From NCBI RefSeq assembly GCF_017310645.1, contig NZ_JAFLRH010000009.1, forward strand, positions 1 through 64,000: 64,000 nucleotides of DNA. Reading direction: 5' to 3'. Shown in pieces: positions 51,123 through 59,307 of the stretch. Position 1 is the stretch's first letter. Each line of letters opens with the position of its first letter. The DNA comes from Paradesulfitobacterium ferrireducens (lineage in GTDB: Bacteria > Bacillota > Desulfitobacteriia > Desulfitobacteriales > Desulfitobacteriaceae). Under the pieces are notes generated by a model. That model was given only the letters and a program-made list of their open reading frames with translations, did no database searches and was not told where the DNA came from. A program made the translations under genes and the position numbers.

Positions 51123-52286
51123 GTGAAATTAGAATTGATTGCCACCAGTGCTTTTGGGTTAGAGGCCTTGGTGGCCCGTGAGTTAAAAGCTTTGGGATAC
51201 GACCAGGTTACGGTGGAAAACGGAAAAGTTCATTTTGCAGGGAACGAAGCGGCCATTTGCCGCACTAACCTGTGGCTGCGCACGGCCGACCGGGTACTGC
51301 TTAAAATGGGCCGTTTTAAAGCTTTGAGCTTTGAGGAATTGTTCCAACAGACCAAAGCCCTGCCCTGGGAAGAGTGGCTCCCTCCGGATGCCCTGTTCCC
51401 GGTCAAAGGCAAGTCTGTAAAATCCAAGCTCTTCAGCGTCCCCGACTGCCAGGCAATTGTTAAAAAAGCGATTGTAGAACGGTTAAGAGATACGTATGGT
51501 TTAACCTGGTTTCCGGAAAGCGGAGCTCTTTATCAGATCGAAGTGGCTCTGCTGAAAGATGAAGTCACCTTAACCATCGACACCAGCGGCATGGGGTTGC
51601 ATAAACGAGGGTACCGTGGTCTGGCCGGTCCGGCCCCGGTGAAAGAGACCTTGGCTGCAGCTATGGTAGCTTTGAGCGGCTGGAAACCGGAGTATGCTTT
51701 GCTCGACCCTTTCTGCGGTACCGGGACGATTTTAATCGAAGCAGCACTATGGGCCCAAAAGCGGGCTCCCGGGTTAGAACGCACCTTTAGTGCGGAAAAG
51801 TGGGTCAACATTAAACCAAAGTTCTGGGAGCAGGCACGGATCGAAGCCCGTGACTTATGGCAGGCCGCTGTTCCGTTACATATATATGGGTCGGATATTG
51901 ACTCGAAATCCTTGGAATTGGCCCGTATCCATACCCTCGAAGCAGGACTTGAAGGAGTGGTTCACTACCAAAAGCTGCCTGTGTCTGAGGTGCGCTCGCG
52001 TTTCCACTTTGGACACATCATCACCAATCCGCCCTATGGTGAGCGTCTGAGCGAACAAGAAGAGGTAGACCGAGTCTGCCAAGAACTGGGTGAAACCTAT
52101 GCGCGCCTCAATAACTGGTCCCTCCATATGCTAACGACCCATCCCCATCCGGAAAGGTTGATCGGCCGTCGCTGGGACAAAAGCCGGAAGCTCTATAACG
52201 GCAGGCTTGAATGCCATTATTACCAGTTTTTTGGATCACGACTGACTTCCCTAAAAATAGTAACCTCTGTGAAACCAGGTTCATAG
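51123..52286 (+). CDS. THUMP-domain class I rRNA methyltransferase (RlmL/YpsC-type)
   Basis: A 387-residue 23S rRNA (guanine-N2-)-methyltransferase-like protein. The N-terminal ferredoxin-like plus THUMP region (about 1-155) is followed by LLDPFCGTGTILIEAALWAQ, the SAM-binding loop, GSDIDSKSLELARIHTLEAG, and the catalytic N/DPPY motif as TNPPYGERL. These are the marks of the YpsC/RlmL family that modifies G2445-type positions. It starts at GTG 51123 after a 20-base gap behind rfbD with GGTAAAAAGGCGG upstream. The exact modified base cannot be told without comparison. Confidence 0.9.
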   Translation: MKLELIATSAFGLEALVARELKALGYDQVTVENGKVHFAGNEAAICRTNLWLRTADRVLLKMGRFKALSFEELFQQTKALPWEEWLPPDALFPVKGKSVKSKLFSVPDCQAIVKKAIVERLRDTYGLTWFPESGALYQIEVALLKDEVTLTIDTSGMGLHKRGYRGLAGPAPVKETLAAAMVALSGWKPEYALLDPFCGTGTILIEAALWAQKRAPGLERTFSAEKWVNIKPKFWEQARIEARDLWQAAVPLHIYGSDIDSKSLELARIHTLEAGLEGVVHYQKLPVSEVRSRFHFGHIITNPPYGERLSEQEEVDRVCQELGETYARLNNWSLHMLTTHPHPERLIGRRWDKSRKLYNGRLECHYYQFFGSRLTSLKIVTSVKPGS

Positions 52287-52336
52287 ATTATACCAGAAAA
52301 TACACCCAATATATGGAAAACACGGAGGGATGACAA

Positions 52337-52444
52337 ATGGCATTCGGTGGAGCAGTTGACGGCTGTGGGCCTAATTTCTTACCTGGGATTGCAGTAGTAG
52401 TCGTTATCATTCTCTTGCTCATCGCCATGGGAATCGTATTCTAA
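52337..52444 (+). CDS. YjcZ-like sporulation miniprotein
   Basis: A 35-residue single-pass membrane peptide starting at ATG 52337 with GGAGGGATGAC upstream. It reads MAFGGAVDGCGPNFLPGIA, then a hydrophobic helix (VVVVIILLLIAMGIVF). It has the usual YjcZ design of a short Gly-rich, Cys-containing N-terminus and a hydrophobic tail. A second, clearly related miniprotein follows 59 bases downstream. In Bacillus similar peptides are made in sporulation or accumulate in the spore. The function is unknown. Confidence 0.8.
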   Translation: MAFGGAVDGCGPNFLPGIAVVVVIILLLIAMGIVF

Positions 52445-52503
52445 GAATTTAAGGGCTAGTGCTCTTGTGAATTTGAGAATCATGATTCGGAAGGAGGATT
52501 CTT

Positions 52504-52605
52504 ATGTACGGATATTGTGGATACGGCTATTTCGGCGGATATGTCGGGGTAGGCATTATCGCGATTGCGATCTTAATCCTGATTGCTTTAGGTGTAATCT
52601 TCTAA
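52504..52605 (+). CDS. YjcZ-family sporulation miniprotein
   Basis: A 33-residue peptide starting at ATG 52504 with GGAAGGAGG about 6 bases upstream. The sequence begins MYGYCGYGYFGGYVGVG and continues into IIAIAILILIALGVIF, the classic YjcZ composition of Tyr/Gly-rich N-terminus with one Cys and a single membrane helix. It follows a related peptide gene on the same strand, probably in one transcript, and is followed by a hairpin terminator at 52635-52656. Confidence 0.88.
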   Translation: MYGYCGYGYFGGYVGVGIIAIAILILIALGVIF

Positions 52606-52634
52606 ACTAAGTTTGCCGCTTTTTGGCCGGAAGG

Positions 52635-52656
52635 CGCCTCCAGTAGGGGGCGTTTT
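52635..52656 (+). terminator. Terminator of the YjcZ gene pair
   Basis: CGCCTCC (52635-52641) pairs with GGGGGCG (52646-52652), with one G-T pair, over an AGTA loop; TTTT follows. Confidence 0.7.
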
Positions 52657-52838
52657 CTGCACAAGCAGAGGCATCGCAAAGATGTAAACTTATCATAAGT
52701 TAAGGAATAAGGTTAGATTTATTGATTCGGGCTTGAATAATCATATTAAATTGAGGTAAGATTGAACCTGTGTTCAGTCTTTTTTCTTTGGGTCTTCAGA
52801 GTAGTTTGGCTAAGGCATTAAATTAAGGGGAAGGTCAT

Positions 52839-53486
52839 ATGGCGGAAGAAAATATTTTAGAAAAGAGGATATTGGAAGCGGCTAAATTCGAACTGCGTGA
52901 AAAAGGATTACGCGGGGCATCGATGCGTTCGGTCGCTGCCCGGGCAGGAATAGCGGTCGGAACAATTTATAATTATGTAAGTAATAAAGAAGAACTCTTC
53001 CAGCAGGTTTTGCTTTCCAGCTGGCGCCGTTTGGAATTGGGTCTTACCAAGTTAATGGAGGAAGAATTACCCTTACGTGAAAAATTACTTCAGGTGGGTT
53101 TGCTGCAAATTGATTTTATGAGTTATCACCGGGAAATTTGGTGGGATATTTTTACCACTGAAGGGACCCCTCGGAAGTATGGTAGCAAAAATATGCGCAA
53201 CCAGACTTATGAACATTATCTTGAGCTCGTGACCCAAATTATCCAAAAAGCACAGGAGCAGGGAGAAATTAAACGGCAGTTAGAAATAATCACTAGCAAA
53301 AATTTAGCGCTTGCCTTCATTATGCTCATTAATTCCCTTAAACCGTACTTGCCTCACTTGAGTTCGCACCCGCGTCTGGGGCAGCAGGGGGTGCGCCGCA
53401 CTGAAATTGAAAGGCAAGTCCTCGGCCAGCGGGAACAATCCGTTTCAGAAATACTCGATGTCTTTTTATACGGTTTGTGTATGTGA
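52839..53486 (+). CDS. TetR/AcrR-family transcriptional regulator
   Basis: A 215-residue regulator with the TetR N-terminal DNA-binding helix-turn-helix: ILEAAKFELREKGLRGASMRSVAARAGIAVGTIYNYVSNKEELFQQVL (about 11-58). The remainder is an all-helical ligand-binding and dimer domain without recognisable family. AAGGGGAAGG precedes the ATG. It stands alone, 190 bases upstream of the Flp pilin gene on the same strand, so it might regulate that pilus or itself; no operator palindrome is obvious. The spacer after it holds a hairpin terminator and GACTTT repeats. Confidence 0.9.
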   Translation: MAEENILEKRILEAAKFELREKGLRGASMRSVAARAGIAVGTIYNYVSNKEELFQQVLLSSWRRLELGLTKLMEEELPLREKLLQVGLLQIDFMSYHREIWWDIFTTEGTPRKYGSKNMRNQTYEHYLELVTQIIQKAQEQGEIKRQLEIITSKNLALAFIMLINSLKPYLPHLSSHPRLGQQGVRRTEIERQVLGQREQSVSEILDVFLYGLCM

Positions 53487-53523
53487 TGATTCCACGATGA
53501 TTATAAAAAAACTATTAGGCCTT

Positions 53524-53591
53524 AAGTCCCGGTTAAATGCTATTGCTTGGGACTTTTTGCTAGGACTTTTATATAGGCAAATCCCGACTTT
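53524..53591 (+). promoter_or_regulatory. Terminator-like hairpin and GACTTT direct repeats before the tad locus
   Basis: AAGTCCC (53524-53530) can pair with GGGACTT (53549-53555) followed by TTT, a likely terminator of the tetR gene. The same right arm is the first of three GACTTT direct repeats (53551, 53565 and 53586, with GGGACTTTTT, TAGGACTTTT and CCGACTTT). TATAAT at 53622-53627 is a probable -10 element of the flp gene, with no good -35. Confidence 0.5.
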
Positions 53592-53676
53592 GGCCTGATG
53601 TTCAGGGATGCTCCCTTTCCGTATAATAAACTCAAGAAAACAATTGAACGGGAAATTAATAAGGGGGCTGAACAAG

Positions 53677-53856
53677 ATGATGTTAAAACTAAAAGAATTA
53701 GTGAAAGATGAAGCCGGTCAAGGAATGACGGAATACGGACTGATTATCGCTTTGATTGCGGTAGTGGTCATTGGAGCTCTTTCGGCAATCGGTACGAACT
53801 TAGTTGGCAGATTTACTGCCATCAGCAACGAACTCGATGGAACACCGACAAACTAG
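53677..53856 (+). CDS. flp: Flp-type (type IVb) major pilin
   Basis: A 59-residue prepilin. The type IVb processing site is visible: an N-terminal leader (1-14, MMLKLKELVKDEAG), cleavage predicted between Gly14 and Gln15, and the conserved Glu-Tyr at positions +5/+6 of the mature protein (E19, Y20). A hydrophobic helix (about 22-45) builds the fibre core. I start it at ATG 53677 with AAGGGGGC upstream rather than at earlier in-frame codons. It is the first gene of the tad locus and has its own terminator, so it can be made in excess over the assembly proteins. Confidence 0.93.
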   Translation: MMLKLKELVKDEAGQGMTEYGLIIALIAVVVIGALSAIGTNLVGRFTAISNELDGTPTN

Positions 53857-53888
53857 ACGGGATCTAAAATAACTCAAGCGTTGGAACT

Positions 53889-53918
53889 AACCCTACTGCC
53901 CGCAGTAGGGTTGTTTCT
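53889..53918 (+). terminator. Terminator or attenuator between flp and the tad assembly genes
   Basis: AACCCTACTGC (53889-53899) pairs perfectly with GCAGTAGGGTT (53902-53912), followed by GTTTCTT. It would limit read-through from the abundant pilin message into the assembly genes. Confidence 0.75.
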
Positions 53919-53939
53919 TAAGGCAGAGGAGTGCTATTT

Positions 53940-54443
53940 ATGGGTTTTAACGAACTGGCTCTCACCATAACTTTGGGTTTAGCCTCCTACAGCGATTGGC
54001 GCGAACGCAAAATCTATAACCGGCTGCTCCTGCCCGCATTTATCCTGGCCCTCTGCCTAAATACTTGGGAAAAGGGTTTCAGCGGTCTGGTAGCTTCACT
54101 GACAGGCGCGGGCGTCGGGTTGGCTTTGCTGATCATCCCTTTTTTTCTCGGCGGCATGGGGGCCGGGGATGTTAAATTTTTAGGTGTGGTTGGAGCATTC
54201 GGTGGCGCGAATTTTGTGTTCTATGCGTTCCTTTACGGGGCTGTCATCGGCGGAGTGTTTTCAGCGGTGCTCTTGGCTCGCCGTAAAGCATTTATCCCTA
54301 CATTGGTTAAATTTTTTCTGACCATGCCTTTTTGGGGAAAGCCTAAGCACTTTCACGAAAGCATCAGCAGCGCCGGAGAGGAAAAATTTCCTTACGGAAT
54401 TGCCTTGGTTTTAGGTACGCTGGTTGCTATGTTGCTGGCATAG
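53940..54443 (+). CDS. Type IVb prepilin peptidase (TadV/CpaA-like)
   Basis: A 167-residue membrane aspartic protease that removes the leader of the Flp pilin. Six membrane segments are predicted. The two catalytic aspartates are seen in the YSDWRERKIYN segment and in GAGDVKFLG (GxGD motif). I start it at ATG 53940, nine bases after GAGGAG; GTG 53931 is too close to that site. It has no N-methylase part, as expected of the short TadV-type enzymes. The gene is second in the tad locus. Confidence 0.92.
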   Translation: MGFNELALTITLGLASYSDWRERKIYNRLLLPAFILALCLNTWEKGFSGLVASLTGAGVGLALLIIPFFLGGMGAGDVKFLGVVGAFGGANFVFYAFLYGAVIGGVFSAVLLARRKAFIPTLVKFFLTMPFWGKPKHFHESISSAGEEKFPYGIALVLGTLVAMLLA

Positions 54444-54455
54444 GAGGAAACCGGA

Positions 54456-54851
54456 ATGGTGCGCAGACGCTGGAGAACAGAAGAAGGGCAGGCAGCCTTG
54501 GAATTGGCCTTAGTTATCCCGCTCCTGCTGCTGCTCTTGTTTGCAGTGACGGAAATGGGGCGTGTCGGCTATGCCTATATCACGGTGAATAATGCCGCCC
54601 GGGCGGGGGCTAGAGTGGCCAGTGTCGGAGGGAATGACCAAGATATCCTGACGACCATACAGAATTCCGCTTCCTTTCTCAATCCAACCTCACTCATGGT
54701 GCAAATATCTCCCGGGGAAAGCGTGCGTCAATCCGGCGAGGATGTGACGATCGAAGTTGAGTATCCGGTGCAGTTGATTATTCCGGTGATTCAGGGGGTT
54801 ATCCCCAATCCGGTAGTTGTTAGTTCCCGTTTGAGCATGCGTCTGGAATAA
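54456..54851 (+). CDS. TadE-family pseudopilin
   Basis: A 131-residue minor pilin-like protein. The N-terminal segment EEGQAALELALVIPLLLLLLFAVTEMGR contains the processing and hydrophobic region typical of TadE (about residues 7-34). It has the conserved glutamate after the cleavage point. The rest is a beta-rich pilin headgroup. TadE and TadG share this start and are needed for Flp pilus assembly. An AGGAGG site precedes ATG 54456, 13 bases after the peptidase gene. Confidence 0.9.
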   Translation: MVRRRWRTEEGQAALELALVIPLLLLLLFAVTEMGRVGYAYITVNNAARAGARVASVGGNDQDILTTIQNSASFLNPTSLMVQISPGESVRQSGEDVTIEVEYPVQLIIPVIQGVIPNPVVVSSRLSMRLE

Positions 54852-54882
54852 CCCAACCGTAAAGACGTCTGGAGGGCAGGGT

Positions 54883-55869
54883 ATGGAATACAAAAAAAAA
54901 GAGCAGGGGAATGTGGCGATTATTGTGACGTTGGGTTTAACCGCTTTGATTGGGATGGGCGCCCTGGTTGCGGATGTCGGCGTACTCTATGCCCGGCATG
55001 CCCATCTGCAGAATGCCCTAGATGCAGCGGCCCTGGCGGGTGTGCAGGAGCTTCCGCAAAATACAGACAGAGCGAAGGAAGTAGCTACGGCCTATGCTGC
55101 TGAAAATGGAGTCAACGGAATTTCAGTGGAGTTCCGTTCCGGGAATGCAGAAATTGTGGTACGGGCGGAAGAAAGCGTTCCGGCCTATCTGGCAACGATC
55201 TGGGGCATTAAAGAGAGTACGATCGGAGCTTCATCGAGAGCAATCATGGTCCCGCCCCAATCCCTTAGCGGCGCTGTTCCTCTAAGTGTTGAAGAACAGG
55301 ATTTTGTTTACGGAGAGGAATATACCCTGAAATCAGGGGCAAACGGGGGCAAAAAAGATAAAGACGATTTTACGCGCGGAGGTTGGTTCGGGGCTCTGGA
55401 ACTGAGCGGGAATGGGGCCCGGAATTATGAGACAGACCTGGCGAACGGGTATCAAGGGACGTTAAGTATCGGGCAAGTTTTGGAAGTGAAACACGGAAAT
55501 ATGAGTGGGCCAACCTCTAAAGGAATTTCGGAGCGTTTGGACCGGGATACCAGAGTCCCACGCAATACCTTTGCTGATTTTGACCGGGATGCACCGGAAA
55601 TTATCTATCTTCCCATCGTTAAAGTGCTTTCCCACAATGGAAATTCCGTTCATGAAGTAGAAATTGTAGGCTTTGCCGCCTTTTTCCTTGAAGGGGTTGA
55701 AGGCAACGGAGTCGATTCGATCGTCAGGGGCCGCTTCCTGCGCACCGTTGTTACGCGCGGGCAGGCCGGCGGGAGCTTAGCCGATTTGTTGAAAAGCGAG
55801 CAGGAGATGGAAGACGGGAATACCCTGTCAGACTTCGGGTTATATGCGCCAAAGCTATTAGCGAATTAA
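54883..55869 (+). CDS. TadG-like pilus assembly protein
   Basis: A 328-residue exported protein of the TadG family. It opens with a hydrophilic start and hydrophobic helix (GNVAIIVTLGLTALIGMGALVADVGVLYARHAHLQNALDAAALAGVQ, about 9-54), the Flp pilus TadE/TadG hallmark in which the helix is followed by an Asp and the ALDAAALAG segment. The remainder is a large extracellular domain with a lysine/glycine-rich linker (around residues 155-170). It lacks the long von Willebrand domain of Gram-negative TadG. The position right after tadE supports the call. Confidence 0.88.
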   Translation: MEYKKKEQGNVAIIVTLGLTALIGMGALVADVGVLYARHAHLQNALDAAALAGVQELPQNTDRAKEVATAYAAENGVNGISVEFRSGNAEIVVRAEESVPAYLATIWGIKESTIGASSRAIMVPPQSLSGAVPLSVEEQDFVYGEEYTLKSGANGGKKDKDDFTRGGWFGALELSGNGARNYETDLANGYQGTLSIGQVLEVKHGNMSGPTSKGISERLDRDTRVPRNTFADFDRDAPEIIYLPIVKVLSHNGNSVHEVEIVGFAAFFLEGVEGNGVDSIVRGRFLRTVVTRGQAGGSLADLLKSEQEMEDGNTLSDFGLYAPKLLAN

Positions 55870-55912
55870 TCTGAAGAGCTCGGATAATTATTACTGCTGA
55901 GGTGAGGCTAAA

Positions 55913-56659
55913 ATGGTGCGCAAAGGATTTGTGTTTCTGGCATTGATTTCCGCTTTGATTGCCGCTGGATCTGCTTTTTTATACTTGAATGGGCTAAATA
56001 AGAAAAAGGCTCTTGAATTTAAACCCCTGGTGGTTGCCAAAGCGGATGTTGCAGCCCGCACCGTGCTGGCTCCGGAGCAGTTAATTCTTAAAGAAGTTCC
56101 GGCAAACGGGTATCCGCAGGGGGGCTTTAGTTCCATTCAGGGTTTGATAGGTTCAGTAGTCTTGGTTAACTTGAAGCCGGGCGATCCCGTGCTTTCTTCC
56201 ATGGTCGAGCGTAGCAGTAAAGGGACGGAATCCGTAAAAAGCAACGGAGTAGGTGGTTCCAGTGCGCTTACGGTCCCGGAGGGGAAACGGGCAGTTGCCA
56301 TTCCCATCAGTTTGGTCAGCGGAGTCGGGTATTCTGTAAAACCCGGGGACCATGTGGATGTACTGATCACGATGGATATTAAAGACGCGAATGGTACGAA
56401 GACTATCACTTCTTTAGCCGCCCAGGATGTCCTGGTCTTAAGTGTAGGGGAGAGTATCAGCGGTGATAAGAATAAACCGGATGCCAAATCGTATACCCTG
56501 GCCTTATCCGTTCCCCAAGCAATGGCCGTAACTCTTGGCAGTGAAAAAGGAAGCCTGCGCTTGCTTCTACGCAATCCTGCAAATACCGAGCAGCGGTCTG
56601 ATACTCCTATTGACCAGTCTGTTTTTCTGAATTCGGACTATCACAGTGTTTTTAGATAG
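55913..56659 (+). CDS. CpaB/RcpC-like Flp pilus assembly protein
   Basis: A 248-residue membrane-anchored protein with an N-terminal membrane segment (about 5-22) and a SAF domain (about 40-90; VVAKADVAARTVLAPEQL and VLVNLKPGDPV), followed by the RcpC-type domain with AVAIPISLVSGVGYSVKPGDHVDVLITM (about 127-154). In Gram-negative systems it helps assemble the outer-membrane secretin complex; here it likely acts at the cell envelope. It follows tadG by 43 bases with GAGGTGAG upstream. The length is typical. Confidence 0.9.
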   Translation: MVRKGFVFLALISALIAAGSAFLYLNGLNKKKALEFKPLVVAKADVAARTVLAPEQLILKEVPANGYPQGGFSSIQGLIGSVVLVNLKPGDPVLSSMVERSSKGTESVKSNGVGGSSALTVPEGKRAVAIPISLVSGVGYSVKPGDHVDVLITMDIKDANGTKTITSLAAQDVLVLSVGESISGDKNKPDAKSYTLALSVPQAMAVTLGSEKGSLRLLLRNPANTEQRSDTPIDQSVFLNSDYHSVFR

Positions 56660-56670
56660 GGGGATGTGAT

Positions 56671-57915
56671 ATGAAACAGATCAGCGTGCTCATTGTGGAT
56701 GATATCAGTGAGACTCGGGACAGCATCCGGCGCTTGCTTCAATTTGAAGCGGACATTAAGGTGATCGGGGAAGCCGGATCCGGTTCGGAAGCGATTCGTC
56801 TGGCTGAAGAGCTGCATCCCGACATTGTGCTGATGGATATTAATATGCCGGAAATGAATGGAATCAGGGCCACCGAGCTTTTAACCTTAAGAGTTCCAAG
56901 CTGTGCTGTAGTGATAATGTCTGTGCAAGGGGAACAAGCTTACCTGAGACAGGCAATGATGGCAGGGGCCCGTGAATATATTGTCAAACCTTTTACCGGG
57001 GACGAATTGGCCGGAGCCATTGCCAAAGTGTATGAGATGGAAGAGCGCAAGCGCCAAGCCCTCGGGGCTCCGGTCCAAGCCGTGTCCGCTCTGGCTCAAA
57101 CCCGTTCCGGACGTGTACTTTCTTTCTTTAGTACCAAAGGGGGTGTAGGCAAAACGACCCTGGCGGTGAATTTAGCGGTTTCTCTGGCTTCATCCGGAAA
57201 ATGGCGGGTACTGTTACTGGACTTAAACCTTCAGTTTGGGGATGTGGCTGTTTTTCTTAACCTGACTCCCAAGCGAACCATCGCTGATTTAACTCAGGCG
57301 CCATCCCTTAATTTTGCCGAGATTCAGTCTTCCCTGCTGACTCACTCTTCCGGACTGCAAGTATTAACAGCCCCCACGCGTCCGGAGTACGCAGAGTTGG
57401 TCACTGCCGAGCACGTTGAAAAGATTCTTAGTGAAGTAAAACCCCATTTTGACTTTATTATCTGTGATAATATCAGCCGCTTTGAGGATATTAGCCTTGT
57501 GAGTTTCGACGCAGCTGAGCAAATATGGCTGGTGGTTTCAACCGATATCCCTACTCTAAAAAACACCAAGCTTAGCTTGGAGGTTCTGGATGGTCTGCAT
57601 CACGGGGATAAAGTTCGCCTCATTCTAAACCGCTCCGGTAAGGAAATGGGTTTGGATGTGCCAGATGTAGAAAAGGCGCTTAGCTCCCGGATTCGTTATG
57701 AAATACCCAGTGACGGCCGCAATCTGGTTGCGGCGGTGAATCAGGGAATGCCGTTTGTTCTCGGTCACCCCGGTTCCAAAGCGGCTGAGGGGATCCGCAC
57801 TATGGTTGAAGATTTAACCCGGCCTCAGGCTGCAGTGGATACGGCCAAGTTTTCCCCTAAACAATCGAATGGCTGGCAATATTTCCGTGGGATTAAGAAA
57901 GTCTTCGGTTTCTAA
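56671..57915 (+). CDS. TadZ/CpaE-like protein: response-regulator receiver fused to a MinD/ParA-type ATPase
   Basis: A 414-residue cytoplasmic protein that, in Tad systems, recruits and positions the pilus machine. The receiver domain (1-125) keeps the acidic pair D10/D11, the phosphoacceptor D56 (VLMDINMPEMNG), S84 and K106 in IVKPF, so it looks phosphorylatable. The ATPase (about 140-390) has the deviant Walker A KGGVGKTT, LLLDLNLQFGDVAVFL and IICDNISRFED. A C-terminal tail of about 30 residues follows. No histidine kinase is adjacent. GGGGGATGTG precedes the ATG, 11 bases after cpaB. Confidence 0.92.
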   Translation: MKQISVLIVDDISETRDSIRRLLQFEADIKVIGEAGSGSEAIRLAEELHPDIVLMDINMPEMNGIRATELLTLRVPSCAVVIMSVQGEQAYLRQAMMAGAREYIVKPFTGDELAGAIAKVYEMEERKRQALGAPVQAVSALAQTRSGRVLSFFSTKGGVGKTTLAVNLAVSLASSGKWRVLLLDLNLQFGDVAVFLNLTPKRTIADLTQAPSLNFAEIQSSLLTHSSGLQVLTAPTRPEYAELVTAEHVEKILSEVKPHFDFIICDNISRFEDISLVSFDAAEQIWLVVSTDIPTLKNTKLSLEVLDGLHHGDKVRLILNRSGKEMGLDVPDVEKALSSRIRYEIPSDGRNLVAAVNQGMPFVLGHPGSKAAEGIRTMVEDLTRPQAAVDTAKFSPKQSNGWQYFRGIKKVFGF

Positions 57916-57925
57916 GGGGGAATAA

Positions 57926-59293
57926 GTGATGTCCTTGCTTAAGCGTTTGGAGAAAGGGAAAATTCAGGAAGAGAAATCGGTAGAGACGCGGAGCCCCCGC
58001 CCCGAGGTGCGGGGCGCAAGGCAGGCCGGGGTGAATGACCCCTGGCGCGATTTTAAAAGCAATATTCATCATGAAGTGATTAAAGCGTTGGAAGCAGCTC
58101 CGTTGCCCGCTTTGACAGAAGATAATCTGAGGCCGGTCATCGAGGAAACCTTGGACGCTGAGGCTGAAAGCAAAGGGCTTACCCCTCCCCGAATGGAGCG
58201 GCAGCGCTTAGTTCAAGAATTAATTGACGAGATTCTAGGGTTGGGCCCGATTACCCCTCTGCTCAATGATCCCGAAGTCAATGAAGTGATGGTGAACGGA
58301 CCGCGCCAGGTGTATGTTGAACGCCAGGGCCGGCTGGAAAGAACGGATATTTCATTTTACGATGACGCCCATGTCCTCCATATCATAGAAAAAATTGTAG
58401 CTCCGCTGGGCCGGAGAATTGATGAGAGCCAGCCGATGGTTGACGCCCGTCTCCCGGACGGTTCGCGGGTCAATGCCATTATTCCGCCTTTGGCCCTTAA
58501 TGGCCCTACCCTTACCATCCGGAAGTTTGCCAAAGACCCGTTCAAAGTGGAGGATCTCATTCATTTCGGCACCTTAACCCGGGAGATGGCTCGTTTTTTA
58601 GAAGCATGTGTCAAAGCCCGCCTGAATATCATCGTCTCCGGAGGTACCGGCTCAGGCAAGACCACCACCCTGGGGGTGCTCTCGGCCTATATTCCGGAGG
58701 ATGAGCGAATTATAACCATAGAAGACGCGGCTGAGCTCCAGCTGCGCCAGACTCATGTCGTGACCCTGGAGACCAGACCGGCAAATATTGAAGGGAAAGG
58801 TGCCATCACCATCCGGGATTTGGTCCGGAACGCCCTGCGCATGCGCCCGGAGCGGATTATTGTGGGTGAGGTGCGCAGCGGGGAAGCATTGGATATGCTG
58901 CAGGCGATGAACACCGGACATGACGGCTCGCTTACCACCGGACACGCCAATGCCCCGCGCGACATGCTGGCCCGCCTGGAAACCATGGTCATGATGGCAG
59001 GGATGGAGCTGCCGATGCGGGCTATCCGCGAGCAAATCGCGAGTGCCATCGACCTGATTGTGCAGCAAAGCCGGCTGCGTGACGGAAGCCGCAGAATTAC
59101 CCATATCACGGAAGTGTTAGGGATGGAAGGGGATGTCATTGTCTTACAGGATATTTTCCGCTTTGAACAGACCGGTCTGGATAAACAGGGAAATGTTCTG
59201 GGGTATTACAGGGCTACCGGGATTCGACCGCAATTTATTGACCGCCTGGAGGCGGCGGGGCAAGAACTGCCGGGGGATATATTCATGAATTAA
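57926..59293 (+). CDS. Flp pilus assembly ATPase (TadA/CpaF)
   Basis: A 455-residue type II/IV secretion ATPase that powers Flp pilus polymerisation. Landmarks are the N-terminal region with [55 protein letters not shown], the Walker [11 protein letters not shown] (about 235-244), the Asp box [11 protein letters not shown] and the His-box/arginine region [15 protein letters not shown]. It is the only extension ATPase, as usual in tad loci. It lies 10 bases after the tadZ gene. GGGGGAATAAGTG precedes the start. Confidence 0.95.
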   Translation: MMSLLKRLEKGKIQEEKSVETRSPRPEVRGARQAGVNDPWRDFKSNIHHEVIKALEAAPLPALTEDNLRPVIEETLDAEAESKGLTPPRMERQRLVQELIDEILGLGPITPLLNDPEVNEVMVNGPRQVYVERQGRLERTDISFYDDAHVLHIIEKIVAPLGRRIDESQPMVDARLPDGSRVNAIIPPLALNGPTLTIRKFAKDPFKVEDLIHFGTLTREMARFLEACVKARLNIIVSGGTGSGKTTTLGVLSAYIPEDERIITIEDAAELQLRQTHVVTLETRPANIEGKGAITIRDLVRNALRMRPERIIVGEVRSGEALDMLQAMNTGHDGSLTTGHANAPRDMLARLETMVMMAGMELPMRAIREQIASAIDLIVQQSRLRDGSRRITHITEVLGMEGDVIVLQDIFRFEQTGLDKQGNVLGYYRATGIRPQFIDRLEAAGQELPGDIFMN

Positions 59294-59307
59294 AGGGGGC
59301 AGGCCCG

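Noticed and set aside
53407..53598. Frame running from the end of tetR into the flp leader
   Set aside because: It overlaps the TetR gene in another frame and crosses the hairpin; no ribosome site.
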